A stretch of 17,819 bases of DNA from Chloromonas sp. AAM2 (GCA_004335635.1 QAXH01001830.1:1-17819); one strand, 5' to 3'; shown: positions 1 to 10,458, counted from the first letter of the stretch. Notes: generated by a model from the sequence alone, not told the origin. Numbers and translations are program-made.

Positions 1-75
1 TAGGAAACACCTGTCGTCGTCGTTCTTTATGTTTATCAGGGCCTTCTTGGTCGCCAGCTCCTTTTGCTGTAGCAA

Positions 76-101
76 AAAAGAAGTTTGCCAGTTCTGGGAC
101 A
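76..101. repeat. Dispersed repeat terminus, copy 1
   Basis: An A-run followed by GAAGTTTGCCAGTTCTGGGA, then CA. It is identical over 26 nt to 5221-5246 and 17535-17560, and is 25/26 identical to the inverse of 5414-5439. The core TTCTGGGACAG recurs inside the presumed element at 121-131. No inverted partner is visible to its right before the next gene, so this is either a solo terminus or one end of a decayed element. Confidence 0.7.
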
Positions 102-339
102 GTTTTTGTGCGACTCCCAGTTCTGGGACAGATGGTGTGTGACTGCTGCGAATTCTAACACCGTGATGCTACCGTGAACAGAAGAACGGCAGTGAGGCCC
201 AATCCACTTGCCTTGTAACTCCAGCGTGGCAGCCCTTGCATGTTGCACCTCTCACAGCTGGACCACAGCGAGCTACCAAGTGCTGTCCACCCTCTGACAC
301 TGCTTTTGGAAGTTGCGGTGCATTGAGGGGTTGATGGCA

Positions 340-344
340 TTACA
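340..344 (-). terminator. Putative poly(A) signal TGTAA for the minus-strand gene ending at 385
   Basis: TGTAA on the minus strand (TTACA on plus), about 40 nt downstream of the TAA stop at 387-385. TGTAA is the common green-algal polyadenylation signal; its position relative to the stop is what makes this copy credible. Confidence 0.45.
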
Positions 345-384
345 CAGACTGGTGGGGACCAGTAGGTTGATGTGATCAACAGTC

Positions 385-1028
385 TTACTGCTCACTGCGT
401 AGCCTTTGTTTCAGATCCTGTACATAGGCTGCACAAGCAGTCTCAGCTTCAATGATAGTGCTGTATGGGTCAGCTGCTGTTTGCCAGCTCCCGCCATGCA
501 CGGGAATGGGTTCCCCATGCACACTACCTGTGTGTGGTGGCAGAGACAGCAAGACACTTCCTGCACTAAGCCCTGCACAGGTCTAAGCCCTTGCTGTTCA
601 ACAGATGATCCAGATACTGGCTTGCAAAAGTGGCCAATGACAGCCAAGCCTGTAGCACCAAAGTCCGCCCATGACATGTTATTGTCAAATGCAGAGCAGC
701 GAAGCTCAGATATGGCCACCAGGCCATGGGCCAGATGGGCATGTTGGCCGGGTTGAAGAGCGCCGCATTTGGATGTTCTCTGCTGAGCGCAGCCCACCAA
801 GCAGCTTCAAAAGGCCTGAAAAAGCAAAAACTCGGACGAAAACGGGGTTTTCAGATTTTGGCCTGGGGTTTGGTTGTCCTCGATTGAACTGCAGTCAAAC
901 ACACTTCGACAAAAGCAGCATTGTGATTGCCAGCTACTTTGGCACAGCAGTCTACCTCCCAAGGCATTGACTGCCTTGGCGAACCGGGTGTGCGCCTGAC
1001 ACATCAGACCAATCAAGTAGGGCATGCC
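385..1028 (-). CDS. Small minus-strand gene, 3' part, unknown function
   Basis: I do not recognise this protein. Two exons splice cleanly on the minus strand: 1028-956 (acceptor CTGCAG, donor GAG|GTAGAC, ends with one extra base) and 527-385 (acceptor CACACAG, begins with the two bases that complete the codon), ending in TAA at 387-385. Read from the ATG at 1025 this gives about 70 residues: a helical start (MPYLIGLMCQAHTRFAKAV), a Gly/His/Pro turn (GGSVHGEPIPVHGGSW) and an acidic-to-basic helix (STIIEAETACAAYVQDLKQR). A minus-strand TGTAA at 344-340 lies about 40 nt past the stop, which supports a real 3' end. A further exon at 1209-1145 (HSWTFDNLLLKARDM, phase 0) may precede it, in which case the true start is upstream and nearly abuts the divergent gene starting at 1257. 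The 5' end is unresolved. The phase match and poly(A) signal are seen; the gene itself is inferred. Confidence 0.42.
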
Positions 1029-1256
1029 CTGCAGGAACCTTGCCCCAGTGTGGTTAAACCAGAACAAGTACAAGCGGTTTTGGAAACCCAATCTGCTCTG
1101 TCGCAGCCCAGCAGTGCAGCCCAGCCCAGAAAACAACACATAACCATGTCACGTGCTTTCAACAACAGATTATCAAATGTCCAGGAATGACAGTCCGAGA
1201 GCGCCAGCACTGTGCACCGTGCACATGATGCACTGATTAAGCTGTGGGGCTTAAAA

Positions 1257-4200
1257 ATGGACGACAAACTCACACGACAGCAGTTGCTGGGGAGGCAAGC
1301 CCGCGCTGCACCCGCCAGCTCCATCACTCTACAGCCAGGCGACCGGCCCAAGTACAGCGAGCACCAACAGCCGATCAGCAATATCAAGTTTCGGGTTCAG
1401 GTGCGCCCTGGTCGGATTTTCCGCGCTGCACTGGAGGTGGCATCAAACTCAAAATCGAGCCTTGGCCTCTGCAGAAGCATGCTGGAGATGAGATTACGGT
1501 GGACACGAGTATCCACGACACTTGCAAGGTGCGAGGCTGTTGTGGACTTCCAGTCAACAGGTGGAGCAGTCAACCCATCCTTGCCATGGCCATGCATCCA
1601 GAAGCCTGTGCCGTCCTATGCAAATCCGCGATTCGCAGCTTGACGAGCCCATGCAGCAAGTGGCACGGGCAGACAAGACGGAATTCATCAGGCAGCTTCA
1701 GAAGAAAGTGCGAGAGCGTGCAGCAGAGACTGCACGCCAGCTGAAGAAGCAACAACAGGCAGCCGAGGAGCAAGTGAGTCATTGGACAGTCTTGCAACTG
1801 CAGCAAGTGCTTCAGCATGCCTGCCCTGTGTACCATGTCCATGCCATTCAGGTATGACACCGCACAACAACATGCAGCCGTTCAGAAGCTCTGCAAGGGC
1901 TATGTATGTACACAGGGCCTTGCATGACGAATGTTGACATGGTTGACACCATGCCACGATGCGGCATGCGGCATGCACACCTTTCACTCATGACGCCCGC
2001 TTATTCGCACACAGGAAAGCATTATTAATCAAGCCATGCATGAGGCACAGCACCCGACCGTCTCTCCGTGTGCCTTTCCCGTTATGTCGTGCGAACACCT
2101 GCAGGCTCTCACCCTGGCCAAACGGATGCAGCGGGTCAAGGCTTTCAATGACCGCGTGACAGTAACCAACCATCCCAAGCATGACAAGAAAAAGGTGTGT
2201 GCCAACTGTACCCACACTGCCAACGCAACAGCAACGGCCTGTGGATGGCAGACGGTGATGGCTTGCCAAAACACCTGTGACATTGCATAGCTCCAAGCAA
2301 CTGTGCACAGCCGGTCACGCATGCCTGCACTTTCTCGCATCTTGCTCCCCTCATCTTCCACTGATGTCCTCACTCAAAGTCATGGATGAAGGATATGGTT
2401 TGCTCTAGGGGATTGTTTCGACTGCAGCGCCGCAGGCCCGTCTGCTATCGTTATCATGTTCAAAGCCATGCTTTCCTGCATTGGAATGGTGATGATGATA
2501 CTCACACATTCGTCCCTGTACCTTGCTGGGCTGTAGGACCAAGGTCTGGGTAGCGAACCTTTGCAACAAGCCACAGAGCCAGCACCAGTAACAGACCAGA
2601 AATCAGATCAACAGGTCAAGCACATGGCACCTAGAAGCAAGGCAGAAGTCGAAGTGGCAAATGGCGTTCACCAAAATGATGTTGGTGTCAGTGGGATGCA
2701 TGGCAGGCTGCCTCATGTGGAAGCAGAGGAGGGGGAAGAGGAAGAGGGAGACGACGGGTCAGAAGGGCTGGAGCAGGAGGCATCTGCTCAGCATTGGACA
2801 GCCCCTTGGAACACGCATCTGCTGCCATTACAGGTACGACAGCAGAGGGCAGGCAGAGGGCAGGCAGCGCGTTGACGATTGCAATTCATGTGGCTGCCTG
2901 CTTGGAGGTGGGGGCATAGACACCTCGGTGGTGCAGGCAAGCGATTGTTGTTGAGTCACAAACTGTGACACATAGACCAAACAGACTGCAGTTGTTGGCA
3001 TACATGGCACTTGGCCAAAGGGATGTTTTCTGAAAGTTGGGATTCTGCATGTTAGCCAGCGGGAGCGGCATCAGGCATGGACGCAGTGTCGCAGGATAGC
3101 CAGTCAGCTTCTGTGTGCAAACTTGCTAGGCCAGACGTGTGGTCGGCTTTCTATTTTCTCTTACCACGCCACTTGCAACCACTCTGCAAGCAACCACTCA
3201 GTAGTTGGCTGAAGATTTCCACGGTGAAGATACCAACATGGTGCGGCCCTCACGGAAGCTGCGAAACCACAATCAAGTGATCATCAGTGACGGTATTGCT
3301 GCCATGTCTGCACGCAGGCTGTGGACACCAGTGAGTCGGACACATGGTCACAATGCAGCAGCAACCCGGGTGACGAGGACATGCCAGCCGCCACCATCAA
3401 TTCCGACATGGTTCAGCAGCACACCCGCACGGCAGCACCTGACACGTCCACCCCCGCATACTGGTGTACGCCGCTTAACACAACCCCGGTGCAGACACCA
3501 TTGCAGCATCACCAGCTTGATAGTGCGGGCCGGGACGATGGGCATGCTGTGGAAAGCTTGCAAATTTCAGCGCCTTGGCCCTCACGCATTGCACGCACAC
3601 TCGCTGCAGTAAACACAACTCGCTGCACCCGCAGCTCAAATGCCGGAGCCTGGCAGGCTACCCCTCATCAAGGCAGCACACCAGGTCTGCTGTCACAGCA
3701 GCCGCAGCAGTCTGCACATCTCACAGGCAACGGTGACCACGGTGGAATCACGCTCATGCCGCACACGCCGGTGCATGGAGTGCAAGCTGAACAACCGGTG
3801 CAGGGCAGGCAAGAAACCGTCATGACTCAGGCCCCAGCAAGTGCGGGCGCAGTCGCCGACCAAACCGACAGCGGAGCATGGCCGGCCAGGACTGAAGTCA
3901 GCTGTGAGGTTAGTCCTGCACAGCTGCTTGAAAGAGGATCACTTCCCACAACAGCCCATGCAGCCCGTTCACGGCTGCTCATGCATGCTGGGTTCACGCA
4001 CCAGCACGCACCGGGGTATGGTCAGAGTGGCGGGGCGGAGCTGGAAACAGTTATGAACCGGCTGGAAAACGCCCAGTCTTGCGAGGATGCGGCAGGTGCA
4101 GAGCTACAGGGGGTCATGCACGAGCAGCAGGCTTTGCATGGTGACCATGCTTGCTGTGCGGAGCCGCGTGTGGTGCGCGTGTTTAGCAGGTGAGCTCGTA

Positions 4201-5715
4201 CGGTGGGTTGAGGTTGATGGCTACACATTGGGGCTTGCTTGCGTTCACGCTGGGTGCATGTGGGTGCATTCGCTGGGTGCATGTGGGCCCCCCTGCTGCA
4301 ATCACACCTTCGTATGCAAGAATTCCGCTGCAAAACGGCAACAAAGCGCTATTAAAATGCAGATGGCCAGGTCTGGTGCCTTGGTTAGCTTGAGCATTTT
4401 GAATGTGTCAGTTGTCCAAGCTCTCACTGTGCTGATGCAGTGGCACTTCCTGATGAAGGCTTGCTGGTCCTCACACTGTAGCTGGTGGATTCCTAGTGGC
4501 ATGCACACACGAGCAGTGATGGCGACTTGTGAATTGCAACATGTTTACAAGTTGGTGCTGTCTCTAATTGTGGAAATGGGATTCAAACACCGTGTCCGCA
4601 GACCAGCCCAGACGCGCTGTCGGGAGTCGGTTCGACCGCGTGTGCCCCCACCGCCCGGCAGCCGCGCCCTGCCTCACACCATCAGCCTGGATGACACAAG
4701 CAGCCTGATAAGGGCACGGAACAAGGTAGGCGTGATGCACTTGAGGCGTCAGCCCCAGTACACGCCGATCACTAGTGAGCACTGGGCCTCTGTCGGTCTC
4801 ACTGGGTTGCAGTAGTGATGCCGCAACTTTCAATGGCGTTTACTTCTTGTAACTGGCCACTATGCCTTTGCGCCACGTGAGTGTGTATTTTGTTGACTCC
4901 TTCCTTGCTTGGGGTAGGTCAGGGTGTTGTGGAGCAACTGGCTCGCATGTACTGTGCACTGTCTGCCGTGAAGCATGATTCTGTTCCTGGCCATCATGGT
5001 TTACGGTGACCTAGAAATGGGCATCCATGCAGAGCATGCAAGGAAGGAAGGTCGTTTCACCCGTTCCTAATCAAGGAACTGAACCGGTTCCGCTGGAGGC
5101 ATTAGGTGGCGTTGATTGTGACAGTGTCTGGTGACATGAGGTCCGCTCAGCTTGGCTTGCTGCTGCTGCTTCCTTCTGGATGCAGGTCAACTGATGGTGT
5201 GATACACTCGCAGCAGAACAAAAAGAAGTTTGCCAGTTCTGGGACAATTCTGGGACCGGCACCGTGATGAGGCTTTCAGTTATCTGTGGGACTAGTATTT
5301 TCAGAAGTGTGTCCATACTAAGTTTTTACGGTGGTGAAAGTGTTTTACATGTTTTACATGTTTTACTGACACACAATGGTTGCTGGCGGTAATACAGACC
5401 AATTCACACAAACTGTCCCAGAACCGGCAAACTTCTTTTTTTTACTTTTTACTTTTTTACTTGTAACAATGCCCTTAATTGTTTACCAGCGGTATTAATC
5501 ACAACGTTGCTTACTTTGTGCTTTCTGCATTGCTTTGTGTGCAGGTGGCAGATATGCACGTGACACTGCCTCCGCTCTGCAACTGCGCCTCAGGCATTTC
5601 AGTGTTTGACCCGCTCTACAGTACACACTGTGTGCGCAACTGCCCGCTGTTCAATAGGCAGGACCTGCATGCAGCTTTGTTGGGGCAAACGCTGCACTCG
5701 CATGGAGTGCTTTGA
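1257..5715 (+). CDS. Disordered coiled-coil protein with Cys-rich C-terminus, possibly CCDC15-like
   Basis: Exons 1257-1400, 1639-1773, 2015-2194, 2537-2833, 3318-4189, 4602-4725, 4923-4967 and 5545-5715 join in phase to give 655 residues. The ATG at 1257 is the first after an in-frame TGA at 1188 and has a good context (AAAAATGG). Residues 60-105 form a basic, Gln-rich coiled coil (FIRQLQKKVRERAAETARQL). Residues 154-252 include an acidic run (EEGEEEEGDDG). Residues 253-542 come from one long Ser/Thr/Gln/His-rich exon and look disordered. The last exon carries LPPLCNC, then FDPLY, then HCVRNCPLF, so Cys611, 613, 628 and 632 could bind a metal. This tail and the N-terminal coil recall CCDC15, a protein of the centriole lumen in animals; that link is from memory and unproven. 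Least certain points: the weak donor GCC|GTGAAG at 4967, and whether 3205-3276 is an extra exon. Poly(A) signal at 5884. Confidence 0.6.
5221..5439. mobile_element. MITE-like element with 26-bp terminal inverted repeats
   Basis: Left end 5221-5246 and right end 5414-5439 are inverted copies of each other (25/26). The element is about 220 bp and too short to encode a transposase, and its core AATTCTGGGAC is repeated just inside the left end. It sits inside the last intron (4968-5544) of the coiled-coil gene. A target-site duplication cannot be read because both ends merge into A/T runs. By size and structure this is a non-autonomous DNA element; its superfamily is unknown. Confidence 0.6.
5338..5365. 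repeat. Short tandem repeat GTTTTACAT x3
   Basis: Three consecutive copies of a 9-bp unit, GTTTTACAT, the last one decayed, inside the MITE-like element. Confidence 0.6.
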
Positions 5716-5883
5716 GTTTGTACGCTATGGATTACATCAGGAGGGCGCACAAGCACGAGCGCGAACGCTAGCAAGCCTGAGTTTGAACTTGCGTCAAATC
5801 TGCTGCAATCAGTGCCATCAGTGGTCCTGAATGTCTGAAATTTGAACTGGGTTGGCCGGCTGTGCAGTTGTATGGTCACCATG

Positions 5884-5888
5884 TGTAA
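5884..5888 (+). terminator. Putative poly(A) signal TGTAA for the coiled-coil gene
   Basis: First plus-strand TGTAA after the TGA stop at 5713-5715, about 170 nt downstream. It is the best 3'-end candidate for this gene. Confidence 0.4.
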
Positions 5889-5903
5889 CACGTGGGATCA
5901 TCA

Positions 5904-5908
5904 TTACA
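5904..5908 (-). terminator. Putative poly(A) signal TGTAA for the minus-strand gene ending at 6137
   Basis: TTACA on the plus strand, read as TGTAA on minus, about 230 nt beyond the stop at 6137. It is the nearest one found, but the distance makes it a weak assignment. Confidence 0.3.
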
Positions 5909-6136
5909 TGGTTTAACCCACGTACTGCAGCTAGACACAATATCTCTCCCCAGGAATTACGCACCTGACAATCGTTTAGCCAAGAAAGCTCACTTCTAGC
6001 AGGGTGAAAAGTACGAATGTCATCACTAGCAACACGGTTCCAAGTTGAAACATGTGGGATCGATTGATGTAAAGTGCTGAAGATTAAACTCATAATGCAG
6101 GACGGACTCCGCAACCAAACAACGACCAGGCTGGGT

Positions 6137-6914
6137 TCAAGAATAGAGTACATGCTGGGTCTGGAAGCTGCCTGTCAAACCTCTCATCAAAGGCGATTGC
6201 ACTTGAAACGCCTCGCTGTGCAATTCTGCAGGCACAGGACTCGCTGGCACAATCATTGAAGGCACTACAACCATCAGAATCCTGTACTCCATAGACCTCA
6301 TGATCCCATATTAGGCGTGCTCTCCCCTCTGTACAGCTGCATACCTGCAACAGCATTACACAGGCAAGCGTCAGCAGCGGTCTCAACCTGTTGGCTATGT
6401 CTGGGCACACACGGCTTACATGCTGAGTCAGTCGCCACCATGATGCGTAGCCCACCCTAGCAAACACCCATCACCCACCTGCGTCACATGCTCATGTCCG
6501 GCTGCCCTGGCGCTCCTCAACTTTGGGATCAGATTGCGTGCAGCGCATCTGTCCAGCTGCCAGCTTGCTGCCGCTACTTGCTGATTTCAAGCTTGCTAAC
6601 TCTGAACGTCACTTGCTCAGCTGCCGCACTCTCTGCCTCGTGTGTAGTGGTATGAGTGCTGCTGGCCGCTTGGGCGTGATGCTCAAGTGTTTCAGGCCTG
6701 TCCATTCTGTCAACCTGCATGAGCATGGATATTGCTGCCTGAGCATTTTGTGCTTCGGTGGACTGGCTGGCCCATGGCAGTGCTACTGTTTCACGTGTGG
6801 CCTCACCTCATCAATGCGCCGCTTGGCAGTCTTGGAGCTCATCAGGGCTGCCGGCACCAACGCTACGGCAATGTTCGCATCTCTGGCAGCTTTGATGTCT
6901 GAACTCGTAGCCAT
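6137..6914 (-). CDS. Small helical protein of unknown function
   Basis: I do not recognise this family. The ATG at 6914-6912 has a strong start context (CCATGG). Exon 1, 6914-6807, encodes 36 residues (MATSSDIKAARDANIAVALV then PAALMSSKTAKRRIDE) and ends at donor GAG|GTGAGG. Then follow 6556-6479 (LDRCAARNLIPKLRSARAAG), 6387-6345 (VETAADACLCNAVA plus one base) and 6225-6137 (ELHSEAFQVQSPLMRGL...VLYS, TGA), all in phase: 105 residues. A segment at 6714-6613 (VDRMDRPETLEHHAQ...AAAEQ) is also in phase with splice sites on both sides and would give 139 residues. However, it would be followed by an intron of only 56 nt, so it may be a cassette exon or intronic. If the donor at 6344 is not used, the frame stops at 6298 instead. 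The gene is rich in Ala, with predicted helices and no membrane segment. It starts 256 nt from eIF3k on the opposite strand, suggesting a shared promoter. Confidence 0.47.
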
Positions 6915-7170
6915 GGTGAGTGCACCAAACTCCACTCACCTGCTAGTCTATGCTGTTCGGTTGATGCCACCAGTCTGTCATCAATTGTCACAGATTCAGA
7001 TTTGTCCTGGCCAACGGGCGAAAACGACTTCCTTGAAAAAGAGGCAAATAAATCAGTGAACCATTATCGCTCTGCCAATCCTGTTTCATTGACCGCCACT
7101 AGTGACTCTTAAGTCTGCCAGATCGTCCATTTTTGTTGATTTGGCTGCTGCACGGATTTGGCTAGCACGG
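6915..7170. promoter_or_regulatory. Probable bidirectional promoter region
   Basis: This 256-nt gap separates the start codons of the minus-strand small gene (6914) and the plus-strand eIF3k gene (7171). I see no clear TATA box. The assignment rests on the head-to-head arrangement only, and part of it may be 5' UTR or an upstream eIF3k exon. Confidence 0.4.
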
Positions 7171-10030
7171 ATGAAGATCAGCGGCGCAGACAAGTGAGTA
7201 TTGAAGACTTATTCATTCTGATCTGCTTTTCGTTGGTGCAGCAGGGCTCCTGCGATGTACACTCTACCGCCAACCCCGCAGGTACCACCCGGAGAAGCTT
7301 GGAGAGCTCGAAAGCTATGTGGATCAGCAGGTGCGGACGCGTCCAGCTTGGCCACGGCCGTTTCTCAACACGTCGGCCGCCATGTCGCTCCATGCATGCG
7401 CCCATGCTGAGGTGTGCCCTTCTCGGTCTGCAGGCCGCCAACCCTGCGGAGTATGACTTGGACGCCAACTTGGCATTGTTGAGGCATGCCCAACTCTCGC
7501 CTTCAAGTGTAAAGATTACGACCTTGGCCAAGGTCTTGTTGAAAGCTCTGGTACAGCTGCCCCGGACAGACTTCCATACTTGCCTCATGCTCGTTCCTGA
7601 GCGCCTTCTGGTAGGTAATCAGCATGGGCTGGTACCCAGGGTGCTCTGGCATGCTCGAGCATGGGCAGGACGGCGTGCATGCATTTCTCATGCACTGCGC
7701 ATCAGGGCAACTAATGCCTGGTCATCATTCCGCTGACTCCAGACCATTCCATTGCCATGCCTAATCCTTTCATCAAGGGTAGCAAGAGGTTAGCAGGTCG
7801 TTCTCGCCAGGACTGAGATGTCAATCACGCGGGCAGCACGGACCAACAGGCGTTGCCAATCATGAGTGTTCATGAACAGGTTCGATGCTCTTCATGCAGG
7901 CAACCAGTCTGCAATCCGATTCACACGTGTTTACTGTTGCATTGGTAAAAACAGACATTCACATCGCAATTCAACACCACGCTTGTGTCCCGCATTGGCC
8001 TGCAAATGCCGTCAGCATGCATCGGTTTGCCATTGCCCTGTTGCCTGCCCAGAGTGAAGACATTATAGTCAAGCTGGTGTCGCTGGCAACAGCGTTAGAG
8101 ACCACACGTTTCACGGACTTCTGGACCCTGGCTGCCTCTAGCAAAGAGCTAGTGTCCCTAGGTGGGTCGTGCTGTTCGTTCACGAAGTGCTTCTGCACCA
8201 CCAATCTGCTGTTTAGGCAGGGTAGACAGGCAGCATTCAAAGATACCGTTGAAAGGCAGCATAGTAAAGCAGCAATTGAGCCCTTATGCTGATACTTCGG
8301 GTCAACTGGGTAGGAGTCAAAGAAGCGGGAAATTACCAACAACAGTCAGCCGTAGAACAACAAAGTCACCGTGCATGTCAGAAGTGACATGTGGTTGAGT
8401 GCTGTCAGTGCTTATGACATGATTGGGTCCCACAGCAGTGGACAGAGTGCGCCAGCTCAAGGTATCCTATGGCTTGTATGCCTTGCTAGCCGGTGCATGC
8501 TACAAGATCAGCAGGTCACCACAATCTGAGACTAGACGCAGGCATGGAAATCATCATAACCTGAGGCATGCCTTGATGGCCAAATAAGCACAGGCACCGT
8601 TATGTTGATGGAGTAGACGGCTGTCTTGACAAAGTATGTGTCCTGTGACTTTGCTGCGGGTTCCTACGCACTTTTTGGTCAGATTCCGCAGGCGATCGAC
8701 TGGCCGCCGCAGGTGACTAATCTTATGCACACCCTTGTTTGCAGTTATCGGTTTTGACACGAGTGTTCGGCGTTACATCCTGCACGTGCTGGGCATCACC
8801 TACCAGCGGGTTACCAAGCGGGTGCTGGGCGGCGCACTGCAGCTGGACGGAGCGGCACTGGACGCACTGGTGAGAAGGGGAATGGAGGGGGCAAGGGCAA
8901 GAGGTGGTGGGTAAGGCAGGAAACATGGGCAGGGGAGGGCAGGGAGGCAAGGCACAGGGCAGGGAGGGGCGGGGAAGGACGCGGCAGGCAAGGCCAGGGA
9001 CGGGACGAGCAGGGAGGGCAGGGAGGGGATGGGCAAAGGAGGGCAGGGATGTTGGTGGCCACAGAAGGGCAATCAATGATCACAGGGTGGACACGAGTGT
9101 GCTGAGATGGCGGTGGCACATGCATGGGGATTTGTACGGAACGTAGTTTAGACCGGTGGAGCGCCATAACCTGCGCGGTTTGAACTGTGGGAGAGGGAAA
9201 GGGTGCTGTAACTGATATGCACACACAATGGCATGTTCATCGTCCTGCTTGTGGATGTATGCGTGTTGCCCACAGATTGCTCAGCACGTCAAGGAGGCCT
9301 CCTGGCAGGTAGCGGGCGACATTGTCACCATGCCACGCAGTGAGTGATGCAACAGGACCATGGGGCTGCAGGGCACACGCGCTGCCGTGTATATGAATGT
9401 GCATGGTTGTGTATTGCTGGGGCTACAACAAGCGTCGTGTTTGCCTATTTCTCATGCTTCACGGGCTTTGCTGGGTTGCTCCTTTGTAGCCTACACAGCA
9501 CCTAACGGCGTCCAGCCAGGCTTGCTGCATGCACGTGCAGCGTACGCACGGCCTATCCCGCCTGTTTGAGAGCAGCATCACTCATGCGTCACCTGGCAGT
9601 GGCACTCACACACCCCACTGTGTTGCGTGCCTGCAGATGAACTCAACAGCCCAGTGATCGTCAAACGCACGGTAAGGCTGGAGGCCGAACGAGGAACTGT
9701 GTGTGGGATGCTTTCTGGCAGTGCAAATGGCATCTGCTGGTGCTGCCAGACAGCTCAGATGTGTGCCAAGAGAATTCCAGGCCGGGTGTGCAGCAGAACA
9801 GCAGAGCATGGTACCCCTGCCACTTGCTAGTCAGCTGAGTCCCTTCTGCGCCAGCCTGCATGTTGTTGCCATTTGGCCAGCTGTCTCGTCAGTGTGTGCA
9901 CATGCAAATGAGTTTGGGTTCTGTTTGGCAACTCGTCCTTATCACGTTGTGTTGCATACTGTGTTTGCAGGAGCTCATTCGTTTTGAGCAGATTGCACCG
10001 GTCCTGCGGTGTGTGACAACAAGCTTCTGA
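7171..10030 (+). CDS. EIF3K: Eukaryotic translation initiation factor 3 subunit k (eIF3k)
   Basis: A non-core subunit of cytoplasmic eIF3, the complex that brings mRNA and initiator tRNA to the 40S ribosome. Exons 7171-7193, 7282-7330, 7434-7610, 8053-8161, 8745-8869, 9276-9339, 9637-9671 and 9971-10030 join in phase to 213 residues; human eIF3k has 218. Family landmarks appear in order: KYHPEKLGELESYVDQQ (residues 8-24), YDLDANLALLR and LLKALVQLPRTDF in the helical HAM region, ETTRFTDFW, then GFDTSVRRYILHVLGITYQ (about 122-140). This last segment parallels the family's conserved motif at the start of the winged-helix domain. The end, ELNSPVIVKRT...EQIAPVL, matches the plant-type tail. The start is the least certain part: the ATG at 7171 leaves only seven residues before the conserved block, so an upstream exon is possible. 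The intron at 8870-9275 holds a G-rich minisatellite. Poly(A) signal TGTAA at 10105. Confidence 0.88.
8877..9050. repeat. G-rich minisatellite in eIF3k intron
   Basis: Degenerate repeats of a GGGCAGGGAGG-like unit with many runs of three to five G on the plus (coding) strand, just after the donor at 8870. Several G-runs lie close enough to form G-quadruplexes in DNA or in the unspliced RNA. The long proline-rich minus-strand frames across it are by-products of this composition. Confidence 0.7.
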
Positions 10031-10104
10031 GCCTGCCCCTGCTGTTTGGCTGGGAATCTCTCTGTGATGTTATGTCAGATACACACTGAAGATGAAATAC
10101 TCTC

Positions 10105-10109
10105 TGTAA
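10105..10109 (+). terminator. Poly(A) signal TGTAA of eIF3k
   Basis: TGTAA 75 nt downstream of the TGA at 10028-10030, a typical green-algal position. Confidence 0.6.
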
Positions 10110-10160
10110 ATCATGCAGTTCCGGACACACCTTACACGACACATGTTTGGAGAAGAAGTT

Positions 10161-10228
10161 GAGGCGGTCATACGAATTATTGGAAATACGAATTATTGGA
10201 GGCGGTCATACGAAGTATTGGAAATACC
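10161..10228. repeat. 38-bp tandem duplication
   Basis: GAGGCGGTCATACGAATTAT begins at 10161 and recurs at 10199 with one change (GTATTGG for TTATTGG). The first copy also carries a smaller duplication of ATACGAATTATTGGA. It lies downstream of eIF3k and its function is unknown. Confidence 0.6.
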
Positions 10229-10458
10229 ATGTCAGGGACTGATGGCAATTGCGTCATGTAACTTCAATCCATGAAACGTTAAGTGGACCTGAAGCCATTG
10301 AGACTGCTCGCTTGCTGGACGCCACAGCTTCAGCTTAAATGACATTGTAGCATTAACGTCAACTTGGAAGCCAGTTTTCTAGGTCCACAGCACGTATTGC
10401 GTTGGGCGTGCTTCCTGGTGTGCACTCCCTCCTTGAAACGGCCATGGTCCCCTTTTTT

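Larger units (their letters stand above)
1..384. other. Left flank: repeat terminus and 3' flank of a minus-strand gene
   Basis: No plus-strand gene is supported here. The stretch holds a dispersed repeat terminus (76-101), a second copy of its core motif (119-131) and the poly(A) signal of the minus-strand gene. The open frames that cross it look like chance frames. Confidence 0.4.
5716..6136. other. Convergent intergenic region
   Basis: It lies between the stop of the plus-strand coiled-coil gene and the stop of the minus-strand gene at 6137. It holds a plus TGTAA (5884-5888) and a minus TGTAA (5904-5908) only 15 nt apart, so the two transcripts probably meet or overlap here. No coding exon is supported. 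Confidence 0.45.

Noticed and set aside
411..800. 129-codon minus-strand open frame
   Set aside because: Most of it falls in the intron between exons 956-1028 and 385-527, and over the last exon it is in the wrong frame compared with the segment that ends near TGTAA. A decayed coding relic cannot be excluded.
3205..3276. Possible extra exon (LAEDFHGEDTNMVRPSRKLR...) of the coiled-coil gene
   Set aside because: It is in phase, but would leave an intron of only 41 nt before the exon at 3318. Joining 2833 directly to 3318 is simpler and also in phase.
6523..7059. 178-codon plus-strand open frame
   Set aside because: It lies opposite the minus-strand gene with consistent exons and splice sites. 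Its own sequence is Cys/Leu-rich with no domain, and its apparent MSELVAM start next to a GTGAGT is antisense to the minus-strand start codon.
8723..9224. Long proline-rich minus-strand frames
   Set aside because: They are by-products of the G-rich minisatellite and overlap two eIF3k exons on the other strand.
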